Shown here in pieces: positions 9,121 through 18,434 of a stretch of 64,000 nt of DNA. Numbering within the stretch: position 1 is the stretch's first letter; each line of letters opens with the position of its first letter. The notes beneath the pieces were generated by a model, which worked only from the letters and a program-made list of their open reading frames with translations, had not been told where the DNA came from and did not search any database. Source of the stretch: Gemmiger formicilis (GTDB taxonomy: Bacteria; Bacillota; Clostridia; Oscillospirales; Ruminococcaceae). The stretch spans positions 62,001-126,000 of the forward strand of contig NZ_JANGCG010000004.1 in the NCBI RefSeq assembly GCF_024462815.1, given 5' to 3'. A program made the position numbers and the translations under genes.

Positions 9121-9663
9121 TTGTGGCATCCCATTAAGCATTACAAAACCATCCACCACCACAAGATGCTGGTGATGCAGAACTGCTTCCGCTGCGGGCT
9201 GTACTGGCAGGGGCTGACCCATGACATGAGCAAGCTGGCCCCGGTGGAGTTCTGGGCCGGGGCCAAATACTGGCAGGGAATCTGCAGCCCCAACAACGCC
9301 CAGCGCCAGGCCGAGGGCTACAGTGCCGCATGGCTGCACCACAAGGGCCGCAACAAGCACCATCTGGAATACTGGATTGACTACGCGCCGAACGGCGACC
9401 ACGCGATGGCTGGTATGCGTATGCCGGAAAAGTACGTGGCGGAGATGGTCTGCGACCGCATTGCCGCCAGCAAGAACTACAAGGGCGACAAGTATACCGA
9501 TGCCGCCGCGTGGGAGTATTATGACCGCAGCCGCGACCATTATATCCTCCACCCGGAGACGCGCAGACAGCTGGAAACCTGCCTGCTGATTCTGCGCGAC
9601 CAGGGCGAGGACGCCTGCTTTGCCTATATCCGCAAGGAGCTGCTGGGGAAGGCTTTGAAATAA
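9121..9663 (+). CDS. DUF5662 family protein
   Basis: This is a predicted 180-residue cytoplasmic protein of unknown function. It carries the conserved histidine/aspartate pattern of the family: IKHYKTIHHHK near the start, LTHDMSKLAP, then HHKGRNKHHLEYW, reminiscent of an HD-type metal site. I chose TTG 9121 because the preceding GGGAGG at 9105-9110 gives a proper SD and conserved sequence starts at LWHPIKHYKTIH. The open frame upstream overlaps the nuclease gene and shows no homology. It lies 28 bases after the beta-CASP gene and ends before a shared terminator. Confidence 0.8.
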   Translation: MWHPIKHYKTIHHHKMLVMQNCFRCGLYWQGLTHDMSKLAPVEFWAGAKYWQGICSPNNAQRQAEGYSAAWLHHKGRNKHHLEYWIDYAPNGDHAMAGMRMPEKYVAEMVCDRIAASKNYKGDKYTDAAAWEYYDRSRDHYILHPETRRQLETCLLILRDQGEDACFAYIRKELLGKALK

Positions 9664-9676
9664 AGAACAAACAAAA

Positions 9677-9718
9677 TCGGACCCGCGTCCTTTTCCAAGG
9701 GCACGGGTCCGGTGTTTT
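9677..9718. terminator. Bidirectional terminator between convergent genes
   Basis: An outer stem CGGACCCG / CGGGTCCG (9678-9685 with 9704-9711) encloses a second short helix (TCC/GGG region) and is followed by GTGTTTT. It lies between the DUF5662 gene and the convergent SGNH hydrolase gene. Confidence 0.8.
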
Positions 9719-10907
9719 ATGTGTTTCCGGTTACGGTGGACTGCTCCGGCGCGGTATTGGCTTCGGTGGTGACGTCTGTGCCGCCCTCGGCAGTGTCAGG
9801 CGGCGTGGCAGCCGGCTCCGGCGTGGGTTCTGCGGTCGGTTCCGGCGTGGGTGCTGCAGTCGGTTCCGGGGTAGGCTCTGCAGTCGGCTCCGGCGTGGGT
9901 TCTGCGGTCGGCTCTTCTGTGGGTTCCTCGGTGGGCTCGGGCTCATCCTCACTGTCAGAGGCGGGCACTTCCGTGTTGACCACCGGCGCGGTGTAGACAG
10001 CGGCGTCCTTTTCGCCGGTGTGCTTCGGGATGCTGGTCAGCGCGGGGCGGTCATCCTCGGTGATGTAGCTGTGGGTGCGGATGTAGGTGAACAGCGCCTC
10101 CATCGCCGTGCGGGTCAGGTGGATGCCGTCGCTCGCCTCCACATAGCCGCTTTTGGCGTAGCCGGTGGCGGTGTCCTTCAGCACCTCGGCACTGTTCAGA
10201 AATTTCCAGCCCTTGTCCTGACACATCTGGACAAGGGCTTTGTTGTACTCATCGACCTGCGTCTGGGTCAGGCTCTGGTTGGAGTGCTGCTGCCCGATGG
10301 GCGGAATCGAGTTGACGATAATATCCACGCTGGGGTAGGCGGCCACGATGGCCTCAATGCCGGACTGGTAGTTCTTGATGAAATCCGCCGTCTTGTAACT
10401 GGGGTTCAGGTCATTGGTGCCGAAGGTCAGCAGCACCCGGCAAGGCTGCAGCTTGGCCACGGCCTGCGGCATCGTGATGTAGCTGGACGAGGTGCTCAGC
10501 TGCACGCAGGCAAAGCTGGCCAGCGATTTCGCGCTCATGCCCACCGAGCCGATGGCGTTGTCATAGCTGCAATAGTCAAACATACGGTACATACGCGCCG
10601 TGTTGCTGTCCCCCAAAAAGAGGGTTTCCTCTATGTAGCTGTCGCCTGCGTCGGCGGTGGTGGGCAGAATCGTGGCATCGTAGGCCTGCGCGTCAATGGT
10701 GTTTTGCTCTTTGTTGTAGCCGCTTTCCGTCACCATCGAGCCACTGTCCGCGGTGGAGCTGCCTGCGCCGGAATCAAACGCGCCAATCAGCGCCAGCGAA
10801 ATCGCAATGCAGACCAGCAGCATCACGCTGCACAGGGCCAGCACCAGATACATCTTGCTGCGCGTATCCAGCGGGCGCTTCTTTTTTGTTTTGGTTTTGC
10901 CTGCCAT
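9717..10907 (-). CDS. Membrane-anchored SGNH/GDSL hydrolase with Pro-Thr-Glu tail
   Basis: This is a 396-residue surface esterase or acyltransferase-like protein. A basic N-terminus is followed by one transmembrane segment (MYLVLALCSVMLLVCIAISL). The SGNH domain has block I FLGDSN (nucleophile Ser), block III FGTNDLN and block V DGIHL (Asp/His). The C-terminal 70 residues are a low-complexity EPTPEPTAEP-type region, as in wall-spanning linkers. ATG 10907 is chosen because AAAGGA sits just upstream; a longer frame to 10934 lacks an SD. Such proteins often remove or add acetyl groups on wall polymers. The substrate is unknown and it stands alone on the minus strand. Confidence 0.85.
   Translation of the reverse strand: MAGKTKTKKKRPLDTRSKMYLVLALCSVMLLVCIAISLALIGAFDSGAGSSTADSGSMVTESGYNKEQNTIDAQAYDATILPTTADAGDSYIEETLFLGDSNTARMYRMFDYCSYDNAIGSVGMSAKSLASFACVQLSTSSSYITMPQAVAKLQPCRVLLTFGTNDLNPSYKTADFIKNYQSGIEAIVAAYPSVDIIVNSIPPIGQQHSNQSLTQTQVDEYNKALVQMCQDKGWKFLNSAEVLKDTATGYAKSGYVEASDGIHLTRTAMEALFTYIRTHSYITEDDRPALTSIPKHTGEKDAAVYTAPVVNTEVPASDSEDEPEPTEEPTEEPTAEPTPEPTAEPTPEPTAAPTPEPTAEPTPEPAATPPDTAEGGTDVTTEANTAPEQSTVTGNT
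9814..9938 (-). repeat. In-gene tandem repeat encoding PTPEPTAE units
   Basis: About four 30-bp units and partial copies based on GGCTCCGGCGTGGGTTCTGC occur within the 3' part of the SGNH hydrolase gene. Unit copies differ by a few substitutions. Copy number may vary between strains. Confidence 0.75.
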
Positions 10908-11023
10908 GAAAAGTCCTTTCGTCCAGAAAATCATTTACAGAACATATAAACCCATTTTACTACATTTGCAGCCGGAGCGCCAGTCTTTTTGCAATTTTTA
11001 CATAATTTGGGTAAAGGCAGCCT

Positions 11024-11174
11024 TGTAGGGGGGGCTTACCCCCCTCCGCGCGGGTCAATAAATGCCGTGAATCCTTCACTGCGCGGTAGGGGCCGGGCAC
11101 GCCCGGCCCGGTGGTTTCCCGCAGGCGACATTTTTCGGGCAACTTCCATGGGCGGAGCAGAGCACCGCCCCTAC
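11024..11174. repeat. GTAGGGG-family repeats, two to three modules
   Basis: A GTAGGGG plus GGGCTTACCCCCC module is followed by a composite 11086-11174. The composite begins GTAGGGGCCGGGCACGCCCGG and ends GGGCGGAGCAGAGCACCGCCCCTAC. They occupy the gap between the SGNH hydrolase and the ECF component. I see no gene in this gap. Confidence 0.75.
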
Positions 11175-11228
11175 CGCACGGCAATTTACGTGTGCGCGGC
11201 ATTGATTTTACTGTAAGCCGCCCTATAA

Positions 11229-11253
11229 AACAAAAACCCCGCCGAAGCGGGGG
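11229..11253 (-). terminator. Intrinsic terminator of the ECF S-component gene
   Basis: On the minus strand ACCCCCGC / GCGGGGTT forms a tight stem with loop TTCG, followed by TTTTGTTTT. Confidence 0.8.
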
Positions 11254-11294
11254 TAAACAGAAATGAGGATAGCGTTGTTTGGGGGCTGCCGGGT

Positions 11295-11948
11295 TTACTC
11301 CTTCGGCAGCAGGTGCGCCTTTTCCAGCGCGGGGCGCAGGGCAATGTACAGAATCACTGCGCAGACGGTGGACAGCAACGAGTTGACCAGCGTGACGCCG
11401 CTGGCAATCTTGGTTACGACCGAGACAAACTCTGCGGGCTGGCCAAAGATAAACCGGTTGCGGAAGTAGCCGATGAACGGGTCGGTGAACACATTGACCA
11501 GCAGGCCGCTGAAGGCGGACGCCGTGACGGCGACTACATATTTGAACTTGTTGTCGGTGGGGAAGGCCTTGAGGTGGATGACCTTGTGGGCCACCACGCC
11601 GCAGACCAGACCGATGATGAACTTCAGGATAAAGCTGGTGACGGCATAGCCCGGGTCACCGGCCACAACGTCGGCAAGCGCCAGACCAATGGCGCCCGCC
11701 AGGCCGCCGGAGACGCCGTCCAGCAGCATGGCGGTCAGCGCCGTGAAGGTGTTGCCCAGATGGAAGCTGGAGCCGGTGCCCAGCACGTTGGGGATGCGGA
11801 AAAACTCGTAGGCCACAAAGCTCAGCGCGGCCATAATGCCGATGATGCTGATTTTCTGCACGGTAAATTTTGTTTTGGTCAGCGCTGCAATCAGCAGGGC
11901 CATGGCCACCGCCACAAACAACAGCAGCCACATCATTGCAGTAGACAT
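11295..11948 (-). CDS. ECF transporter S component (substrate-binding membrane subunit)
   Basis: This 217-residue integral membrane protein has about six helices and matches the S components of energy-coupling factor vitamin importers. The conserved segment SSFHLGNTFTALTAMLLDG and the GLAGAIGLALADVV stretch are typical. S components bind the vitamin and share the EcfAA'T module encoded elsewhere. An SD (GAGGAG) precedes ATG 11948. It is divergent from a MocR-type PLP-dependent regulator 123 bp away, suggesting a vitamin B6 substrate under control of that regulator; this is inference. A minus-strand TATAAT lies at 11999-12004. Confidence 0.85.
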   Translation of the reverse strand: MSTAMMWLLLFVAVAMALLIAALTKTKFTVQKISIIGIMAALSFVAYEFFRIPNVLGTGSSFHLGNTFTALTAMLLDGVSGGLAGAIGLALADVVAGDPGYAVTSFILKFIIGLVCGVVAHKVIHLKAFPTDNKFKYVVAVTASAFSGLLVNVFTDPFIGYFRNRFIFGQPAEFVSVVTKIASGVTLVNSLLSTVCAVILYIALRPALEKAHLLPKE

Positions 11949-12071
11949 AGATTTCTTACTCCTCTATTGACATTTTCCTTCCGGGAAGGTATGTTTTTAT
12001 TATACTAAACTCTGGCTCTGAATAAATGCCCAGTTTTTAAATTTTTTATAGGGCCAGTTGGGAGACACCGT

Positions 12072-13475
12072 ATGATAGAATTGCAGCCGAATGAAAAGAC
12101 CCCGCTGTATGAGCAGCTTTACGCCGCCCTTGCGGACGAGATACGCACCGGCCAGCGCGCCCCCGGCACGCCGCTGCCCGGCCGCCGCACCATGGCCGCG
12201 CAGCAGGGGGTCAGCGTCAACACCGTGGACACGGCCTACCAGATGCTGGCCGCCGAGGGTCTGGCCGAGCCGCGCCCCCGCAGCGGTTTTTACGTGCAGA
12301 AAACCTACGGTATGCTGCACAGCCGCGCCCGCCGCACCGCACCGCCCGCGCCGCCTTCCGCCGCCGAGCCCGCGCCGTTGTATGACCTTTCAACAGGCAG
12401 CGTGGACACGGCGCTTTTCCCGGCGCGCAGCTGGGGGCGCATCCAGAAGGAGCTGCTTTATCAGCGGCCCGAGCTTTTGCAGCGCGGCGAGACGCAGGGC
12501 GATGCGCCGCTGCGTGCGCAGATCGCGGCGTATCTGTCAAGCTACCGCGGTGTCGAGTGTACCCCGGAGCAGATTGTGGTGGGCGCGGGTATTGAGTATC
12601 TGCTGGGTTGCCTTGCGCACCTGTTTGCGGGTGGTATGGCGGCGATTGAAAACCCCGGCTACTCCCGCACGCGGACGGTTTTGCAGAACAGCGGCATCCC
12701 CTGCACACTGGTGGACATTGACCGCGAGGGTCTGCCCGCCGATGCGCTGGAGGAAAGCGGCGCAAACCTCTGCTACCTGACGCCCAGCCATCACTTTCCC
12801 ACCGGCGTCACGATGCCCGCGCCCCGCCGCGCCCAGCTGCTGGCGTGGGCTGCCGCCAAGCCGGGGCGGTACATTCTGGAGGATGACTATGACTCGGAAT
12901 TTCGCTTCGATACGCGCCCGCTGCCCAGTTTGCAGGGTATGGCCGGGCCGGATGGGCCGGTTGTCTACCTGACCACCTTCTCCAAAAGTTTGGCACCCGG
13001 CATCCGCATTGCCTGCATGGTGCTGCCGCAAAGCCTGCTGGGGCGCTACCGGCGGGATTTCGCCACCTACGCCAACACGGTCAGTCGGTTTGAGCAGCAG
13101 ACCCTCTGCGAGTTTATGGCGGGTGGGTACTTTACGCGGCATCTGGCCCGGATGCGTCTGGCCTACAAGCGCCGGATGGAGGCATTTGCCGCCGCCCTGC
13201 GCGCCGCCCTGCCCGGCGTGGAGCTGGACGGTGTGCACAGCGGGCTGCACTTTTTGCTGACGCTGCCCGGCGCGGGCGGGGAGAAGGCGATGGTCGCCGC
13301 CGCGGCCGAGCAGGGTGTGCGGCTGCGCGGACTGAGCGAGTATTACCTCGCCCGGCCCGAGCTCTGCCAGGCGGATACGGTGGTGGCGGGCTATTCCGCC
13401 CTGCGGGAGGAGGACGTGGAGGCCGTAGCCGCTGCGCTGGCGAGGGCGTGGCTTTGCGCCCCCGGCAATGGGTAA
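12072..13475 (+). CDS. MocR/PdxR-type GntR regulator with aminotransferase-like domain
   Basis: This 467-residue cytoplasmic transcription factor has an N-terminal GntR winged helix (about 1-75, TPLPGRRTMAAQQGVSVNTVDTA). A fold-type I aminotransferase domain (about 110-460) carries the PLP-lysine motif TTFSKSLAPG. Family members sense PLP and often activate B6 synthesis or uptake and repress themselves. GGGAGA lies 8 bases before the ATG. Divergence from the ECF S component suggests that component as target. The sequence is a single intact frame. An alternative target would be amine or GABA metabolism, as for other MocR proteins. Confidence 0.88.
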   Translation: MIELQPNEKTPLYEQLYAALADEIRTGQRAPGTPLPGRRTMAAQQGVSVNTVDTAYQMLAAEGLAEPRPRSGFYVQKTYGMLHSRARRTAPPAPPSAAEPAPLYDLSTGSVDTALFPARSWGRIQKELLYQRPELLQRGETQGDAPLRAQIAAYLSSYRGVECTPEQIVVGAGIEYLLGCLAHLFAGGMAAIENPGYSRTRTVLQNSGIPCTLVDIDREGLPADALEESGANLCYLTPSHHFPTGVTMPAPRRAQLLAWAAAKPGRYILEDDYDSEFRFDTRPLPSLQGMAGPDGPVVYLTTFSKSLAPGIRIACMVLPQSLLGRYRRDFATYANTVSRFEQQTLCEFMAGGYFTRHLARMRLAYKRRMEAFAAALRAALPGVELDGVHSGLHFLLTLPGAGGEKAMVAAAAEQGVRLRGLSEYYLARPELCQADTVVAGYSALREEDVEAVAAALARAWLCAPGNG

Positions 13476-13492
13476 AGCCCCCAACCAACCAC

Positions 13493-13532
13493 AAAAAAAT
13501 CCCGCCGGGCGTACACCACGGCGGGACATTTT
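13493..13532. terminator. Bidirectional terminator between MocR gene and glyA
   Basis: The perfect stem TCCCGCCG / CGGCGGGA (13500-13507 with 13519-13526) has an A7 run on the left and ACATTTTATTT on the right. It works for both convergent genes. Confidence 0.88.
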
Positions 13533-13547
13533 ATTTATCACTCAGAA

Positions 13548-14804
13548 TCACTCGTACAGCGGGAAGCGCTTGGTCAGCTCCTCCACGCGTTTGGCGACAT
13601 CGTCCTTCTTGCCGGCAAAATCAAAGATGCAGTCGGCAATGCAGTCGGCGATAATCTTCATCTCCTCAACACCCATGCCGCGGGTGGTCACGGCGGGGGT
13701 GCCGATGCGCACGCCGCTGGTCACAAACGGGCTGCGCTTCTCGCCGGGGACGGTGTTCTTGTTGGCGGTGATGTGCACCTCGTCCAGATTGTGCTCCAGC
13801 TCCTTGCCGGTGCAGTCCTCGTCGGTCAGGTCAATCAGCAGCAGATGGTTGTCCGTGCCGCCGGAAACCAGCTTCACGCCGCGGGCCGTCAGCTCGGCTT
13901 CCAGCGCCTTGGCGTTCTCGACAATCTTGCGGGCGTACTCCTTGAATTCAGGCTTCAGCGCCTCGCCAAAGCAGACGGCTTTCGCAGCGATGACGTGTTC
14001 CAGCGGGCCGCCCTGGGTACCGGGGAAGATGGCCGAGTTGATGCGCTTGATGAGATACTCGTTGTTGGTCAGAATCAGGCCGCCGCGGGGGCCGCGCAGC
14101 GTCTTGTGGGTGGTGGTGGTCACCACATCGGCGTAGGGTACAGGGTTCTGGTGCTGGCCGCCGGCCACCAGACCGGCGATGTGGGCCATATCGACCATCA
14201 GCATCGCGCCGTAACCGTGGGCAATCTCGGCCAGCTTCTCAAAGTCGATGGCGCGGGGATAGGCGGAGGCGCCCGCCACAATCAGCTTGGGGCGAACCTT
14301 GGCCACCTGCTTGGCCAGCGCGGCATAATCAATGCGGCCATCCTCGGTGGAGACGCCGTAGGAGACAAAGTTGTAGTTCTTGCCGCTCATATTGACCGGA
14401 GAGCCGTGGGTCAGGTGGCCGCCCTGCGACAAATCCATGCCCATGACGGTATCGCCCAGATTCAGCAGGGCAAAGTAGACGGCCAAATTGGCCTGCGCGC
14501 CGGAGTGGGGCTGCACGTTGGCGTACTTGGCACCGAACAGCTTGCAGGCGCGGTCAATGGCCAGCTGCTCGACCTCGTCCACGTACTGGCAGCCGCCGTA
14601 GTAGCGGTGGCCGGGGTAGCCCTCGGCGTATTTGTTGGTCAGCACACTGCCCATGGCCGCCATCACGGCGGGGGAAACGATGTTCTCGCTGGCAATCAGC
14701 TCAATGTTCTGGCGCTGGCGGCCCAGCTCACGGTTCATGGCCGCGCCCAGCTCGGGGTCGGCCTGCGCTACATAGCCAATGGTATCAATCATGTCCTTGT
14801 ACAT
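13548..14804 (-). CDS. glyA: Serine hydroxymethyltransferase
   Basis: This 418-residue PLP enzyme interconverts serine and glycine and supplies 5,10-methylene-THF in the cytoplasm. Diagnostic sequences are [14 protein letters not shown], the [10 protein letters not shown] loop and the PLP-lysine motif [18 protein letters not shown] 14804 (MYKDMID) is chosen because GGAGGG lies about 10 bases upstream; a longer frame to 14837 adds residues with no SD and no homology. It is a single-gene unit ending at a strong terminator. A GTAGGGG repeat lies immediately 5' of it. Confidence 0.97.
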   Translation of the reverse strand: MYKDMIDTIGYVAQADPELGAAMNRELGRQRQNIELIASENIVSPAVMAAMGSVLTNKYAEGYPGHRYYGGCQYVDEVEQLAIDRACKLFGAKYANVQPHSGAQANLAVYFALLNLGDTVMGMDLSQGGHLTHGSPVNMSGKNYNFVSYGVSTEDGRIDYAALAKQVAKVRPKLIVAGASAYPRAIDFEKLAEIAHGYGAMLMVDMAHIAGLVAGGQHQNPVPYADVVTTTTHKTLRGPRGGLILTNNEYLIKRINSAIFPGTQGGPLEHVIAAKAVCFGEALKPEFKEYARKIVENAKALEAELTARGVKLVSGGTDNHLLLIDLTDEDCTGKELEHNLDEVHITANKNTVPGEKRSPFVTSGVRIGTPAVTTRGMGVEEMKIIADCIADCIFDFAGKKDDVAKRVEELTKRFPLYE

Positions 14805-14858
14805 ACTGCTTTCCCTCCATTTTAGAAATAAAATCACGCCTTACATCGTATTGTGAAC

Positions 14859-14965
14859 GTAGGGGCGGGGCTCTGCTCCGCCCGTGGCCGTTTGCCATGC
14901 GCGATACATTCCCGGAGAAAGGATACCGCGCAAGGCTGCCGGGCGGAGCAGAGCCCCGCCCCTAC
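14859..14965. repeat. GTAGGGG-family repeat, near-perfect inverted composite
   Basis: The 26-bp left end (GTAGGGG with CGGGGCTCTGCTCCGCCCG) is the exact reverse complement of the right end. They enclose about 55 bp. This copy shows the REPIN-like architecture most clearly. Confidence 0.85.
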
Positions 14966-14988
14966 ATAGATACAATCCGTAAGGCGGA

Positions 14989-15576
14989 TTATAACGTCCC
15001 TTTCGTCGATAACACACCGTCAATGCGGGCATCCTGCCGGGTGGCGGCGTCCAGCGCCTTGGCAAACGCCTTGAACATGGCCTCCAGCTTGTGGTGGTCA
15101 TTCTCGCCGTAGAGCACCTTCAGGTGCAGGTTCATCATGGCACTGTAGGACACGGCGTAGAAAAACTCCCGCGCCATCTGGGTGTCCATGCCGCCGCAGC
15201 TCTGCCCGGCAAAGCTGGCGTCATACACAAAGTACGGCCGCCCGCCCAAATCCACGGCGCAGAGGGCCAGTGTCTCATCCATCGGCAGCATACAGCTGCC
15301 GTAGCGCACCAGCCCGGCCTTGTCACCCAGCGCCTGCCGGATGGCTGTGCCCAGCGCAATGCCGATGTCCTCAATCGTGTGGTGGCAGTCCACGTCCAAA
15401 TCGCCATGGCAGGTCACGCTCAAATCAAACAGGCCGTGGCGGGCAAAGCCGTCCAGCATATGGTCAAAAAAGCCGATGCCGGTGTGTAGGTCGGCCCTGC
15501 CGGTGCCGTCCAGATTGATGGAGAGCGTAATCTGCGTTTCCCGGGTGTTGCGGGTCACAGTCGCGGTGCGTGCCAT
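14989..15576 (-). CDS. hisB: Imidazoleglycerol-phosphate dehydratase
   Basis: This 195-residue enzyme catalyses step six of histidine synthesis, removing water from imidazoleglycerol phosphate using Mn2+. The metal-binding motifs GIGFFDHMLDGFARHG, DCHHTIEDIGIALG and the C-terminal GENDHHKLEAMFKAF are all present. The monofunctional length is typical of Firmicutes. It is not beside other his genes here. A consensus-like minus-strand promoter lies at 15610-15638 and GAGGGGG provides an SD. Confidence 0.96.
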   Translation of the reverse strand: MARTATVTRNTRETQITLSINLDGTGRADLHTGIGFFDHMLDGFARHGLFDLSVTCHGDLDVDCHHTIEDIGIALGTAIRQALGDKAGLVRYGSCMLPMDETLALCAVDLGGRPYFVYDASFAGQSCGGMDTQMAREFFYAVSYSAMMNLHLKVLYGENDHHKLEAMFKAFAKALDAATRQDARIDGVLSTKGTL

Positions 15577-15609
15577 TGTGTCATTCCCCCTCTTCAGTGC
15601 TTTAAACTA

Positions 15610-15638
15610 AATATAGCACGTCGGTGCGGGGGCGTCAA
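15610..15638 (-). promoter_or_regulatory. Promoter of hisB
   Basis: On the minus strand TTGACG (15638-15633) is followed after 17 bp by TATATT (15615-15610), 34 bases before the hisB start. Confidence 0.7.
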
Positions 15639-15746
15639 CGAAAAAATTGCACCAATATTTACGAAATCGCAACACTTTTTCTCATAACGAACGCTACAAT
15701 AGAAGCATAAAGCAAAATTGTCTTTTCTGAAAGGACAAATACCACA

Positions 15747-17522
15747 ATGGCAAAAATGATCGGAATTGATCTGGGTACCACCAACAGCTGTATCGCGGTG
15801 GTCGAGGGCGGCAAGCCGGTCGTTATCCCCAATGCCGAGGGGCAGCGCACAACCCCCTCGGTCGTGGCCTTTACCAAAGCGGGGGAACGGCTGGTGGGCG
15901 AGCCTGCCAAGCGGCAGGCTGTGACCAACGCTCCCCGCACGGTGACCAGCGTTAAGCGGCTTATGGGCAGCGAGACCCGCGTGCCCATCGACGGCAAGTG
16001 CTATACTCCGCAGGAGCTCAGCGCCGTAATTCTGCAAAAGCTCCGGGCGGATGCCGAGGCGTATCTGGGCGAGCCTGTCACCGAGGCGGTCATCACGGTG
16101 CCCGCCTACTTCAACGATGCCCAGCGTCAGGCCACCAAGGACGCCGGGCGCATCGCAGGGCTGAACGTGCGCCGCATCATCAACGAACCGACCGCCGCGG
16201 CGCTGGCCTACGGGCTGGACAACGGCCGCACCCAGACCGTTATGGTCTACGATTTAGGCGGCGGCACCTTTGATGTATCGCTGATTCGCATGGGGGACGG
16301 TATTGTGCAGGTGCTGGCCACCTGCGGCGATAACTTTCTGGGCGGCGATGACTTCGATGAGCGCATTGTCAGCTGGCTGGCCGACCAGTGCCGGGCTGAG
16401 CACGGTGTGGACCTGACCGGCGACCGCGTGGCCATGCAGCGCCTGCGCGAGGAGGCCGAGAAGGCCAAGAAGGAGCTTTCCAGCGCAACGCAGACCGAGA
16501 TTCATCTGCCGTTCCTGACCACAACGGCACAGGGCGCACTGCATCTGCAGACCACGCTGACACGTGCAAAATTTGAAGAGCTCTGCGCGGATTTGATTGA
16601 ACGCACCGCACTGCCGGTGCGCAACGCCCTGAATGACGCGCACATCTCCGCCAGCGACCTTGATCAGGTGCTGCTGGTGGGCGGCTCCACCCGCATCCCG
16701 GCGGTGCAGGCCAAGGTTATGCGTATGACCGGGCTGGAGCCCTCCAAGACGCTGAACCCCGACGAATGTGTGGCACTGGGCGCGGCGGTGCAGGCCGGGC
16801 GGCTGGGCGGCGAGATGCTGACCGGCCCCGGCGAGGGTCTGCTGCTGATGGACGTGACCCCGCTGACCCTCTCGATTGAGACGGTGGGTGGCGTGGCCAC
16901 CCATTTGATTGAGCGCAACTCCACAATTCCCACGCGGTTCAGCAAGGTGTTCACCACGGCGGCGCCGTTCCAGAACACCGTGCAGATCAAGGTCCTGCAG
17001 GGTGAGCGCGAGTTTGCCCGGGACAACAAGCTGCTGGGCACCTTCACGCTGCGGGGCATCAAGCGCGCCTGGGCGGGCGTGCCCAAAATTGAGGTTACGT
17101 TTGACATTGACGCCAACGGCATTGTGATGGTCAAGGCGCGGGATATGGACACCGGCAAGCAGCAGAGCATCACGATTTCGGGCACCTCCAACCTGAGCGA
17201 GGCGGAAATCACCCGCGCTATGCGGGACGCCGCCGCTTTTGTCGGCAAGGATAAGGCACGCAAGGCCGCGCTGGAGGCGCTGAACGCGGGCGAGGCCGCA
17301 CTCTACCGCGTGAACACGGCCCTTGGCAGCAGGGCGGGCAAGGCCCTTGACCGGGACACCCGCGCCCGCATCAAGGATGCCGAGCGTGCGCTGGAGCGCG
17401 TGCTGAAGCACAAAAAGGCCGATACGCTCACCCCGGAGGATGTCTGTGCCATCAACACCGCCCGGGAGTCGCTGTCCACCATCGCCGCCCCGCTGGTAGC
17501 CCAGTGGGAGAGCGAGAAGTGA
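15747..17522 (+). CDS. Hsp70 family chaperone, DnaK-like paralogue
   Basis: This 591-residue ATP-dependent chaperone has a complete nucleotide-binding domain: [56 protein letters not shown] beta-type substrate-binding domain follows. The helical lid is shorter than in classical DnaK and the tail ends at QWESEK without an EEVD-like or Gly/Met-rich end. No grpE or dnaJ flanks it and I find no CIRCE operator (TTAGCACTC-N9-GAGTGCTAA) upstream, so it is probably a specialised second Hsp70. A possible -10 TACAAT is at 15695-15700. An SD (GAAAGGAC) precedes ATG 15747. Confidence 0.9.
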   Translation: MAKMIGIDLGTTNSCIAVVEGGKPVVIPNAEGQRTTPSVVAFTKAGERLVGEPAKRQAVTNAPRTVTSVKRLMGSETRVPIDGKCYTPQELSAVILQKLRADAEAYLGEPVTEAVITVPAYFNDAQRQATKDAGRIAGLNVRRIINEPTAAALAYGLDNGRTQTVMVYDLGGGTFDVSLIRMGDGIVQVLATCGDNFLGGDDFDERIVSWLADQCRAEHGVDLTGDRVAMQRLREEAEKAKKELSSATQTEIHLPFLTTTAQGALHLQTTLTRAKFEELCADLIERTALPVRNALNDAHISASDLDQVLLVGGSTRIPAVQAKVMRMTGLEPSKTLNPDECVALGAAVQAGRLGGEMLTGPGEGLLLMDVTPLTLSIETVGGVATHLIERNSTIPTRFSKVFTTAAPFQNTVQIKVLQGEREFARDNKLLGTFTLRGIKRAWAGVPKIEVTFDIDANGIVMVKARDMDTGKQQSITISGTSNLSEAEITRAMRDAAAFVGKDKARKAALEALNAGEAALYRVNTALGSRAGKALDRDTRARIKDAERALERVLKHKKADTLTPEDVCAINTARESLSTIAAPLVAQWESEK

Positions 17523-17550
17523 TTTCGCCTTCCCCCTCAGGGCAAGTCTT

Positions 17551-17583
17551 AAAAAAGCCGAGGCTTTATGCCTTGGCTTTTTT
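17551..17583. terminator. Bidirectional terminator, Hsp70 gene and TVP38-like gene
   Basis: AAAAAAGCCGAGGC pairs with GCCTTGGCTTTTTT (one mismatch) around a TTTAT loop. On the minus strand it overlaps the last codons of the convergent membrane-protein gene. Confidence 0.85.
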
Positions 17584-18309
17584 GGTGCGCCTGTTTTTGA
17601 GGTCGTGCGCGTGTGCGATGAGCCTTGTGCGGTTGAAGAACAGGATGCCCACAAAGCTGAACAGCACAATGCCGGTCAGCACCGTGAAAAACCAGTTGCC
17701 CTCCAGAATGAAGCTGCCCGCCGCGCAGGTCAGCAGGGTGGGAATGGGCAGGCTGATGAAGATGGCCGCGGCAAACTGCTTGGGGCGCATCCCCGCGTTG
17801 GCCGCCGCGTAGGGGATGATGCCGTTAGGCAGCCCCGGCGTGATGAAGGCCAGAATCGTGTAGAACCACGGATCCTTGCTGCTGCGCACACTGTCCAGCA
17901 GCTTGACCGCCTTGGGGTTGTCGGCCACCAGGCGGCGGATGACCGGGGCTAAGCGGCGGGCCATCAGGTAGACGCTCATATTAGCGATGGCGGAGGCGGA
18001 AAAGCTCGTCACAAAGCCCAGCCACGGGCCGTAGGCAAGGCCCGCCGCCAGCTGCACCGGCATGGCCGGAATGACCAGCGAAAGCACCTGCACCACGGCC
18101 AGAAACCACAGTGTCAGAAAGCTGCGCAGCCGCCCCTGACTGGTCAGATAGTCGCTGAGGGCCTGCTCATCCCCGGCGGAAAACGCCGTCCAGAGCCCCG
18201 GCAACAGCAGACGGAAGGTCTCTACAATCAGCAGCACCGTCACAATAACAACGGCGGCTACCACCAGCAGCGCCAGACGCTTTTCTTTTTTGTTGGCGTG
18301 TTCGGACAT
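17566..18309 (-). CDS. TVP38/TMEM64 (DedA-like) family membrane protein
   Basis: This 247-residue inner-membrane protein has about six hydrophobic segments. The family core is visible as VIPAMPVQLAAGLAYGPWLG and the FITPGLPNGIIPYAAANAGM segment. Related proteins act as lipid scramblases or in membrane stress tolerance, so a role in phospholipid or carrier flipping is possible. ATG 18309 (MSEHANKK) is preferred to the longer frame because an AAGGAG SD sits upstream. It is a single-gene unit between convergent Hsp70 and the next minus-strand gene. Confidence 0.85.
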   Translation of the reverse strand: MSEHANKKEKRLALLVVAAVVIVTVLLIVETFRLLLPGLWTAFSAGDEQALSDYLTSQGRLRSFLTLWFLAVVQVLSLVIPAMPVQLAAGLAYGPWLGFVTSFSASAIANMSVYLMARRLAPVIRRLVADNPKAVKLLDSVRSSKDPWFYTILAFITPGLPNGIIPYAAANAGMRPKQFAAAIFISLPIPTLLTCAAGSFILEGNWFFTVLTGIVLFSFVGILFFNRTRLIAHAHDLKNRRTKKAKA

Positions 18310-18395
18310 GGGTAAAAATCTCCTTGTTGCAATGAAAACAGGAAATACTATACCAAAAATCCAACAAAAATGCAAGGGGGAAAAGCGCTGCGGCG

Positions 18396-18431
18396 CAAAA
18401 AATCCCGGTGCGGAAGGGCACCGGGAAACAA
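18396..18431 (-). terminator. Intrinsic terminator of citrate synthase gene
   Basis: On the minus strand CCCGGTGC / GCACCGGG forms a perfect 8-bp stem followed by ATTTTTTG, directly after the citrate synthase stop. Confidence 0.85.
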
Positions 18432-18434
18432 AAT

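Noticed and set aside
9814..9938. Regular 30-bp repeats resembling a short CRISPR-like array
   Set aside because: The units are contiguous without spacers and encode a Pro-Thr-Glu linker in the SGNH hydrolase.
15577..15746. CIRCE heat-shock operator before the Hsp70 gene
   Set aside because: No TTAGCACTC-N9-GAGTGCTAA-like inverted repeat is present in the intergenic region.
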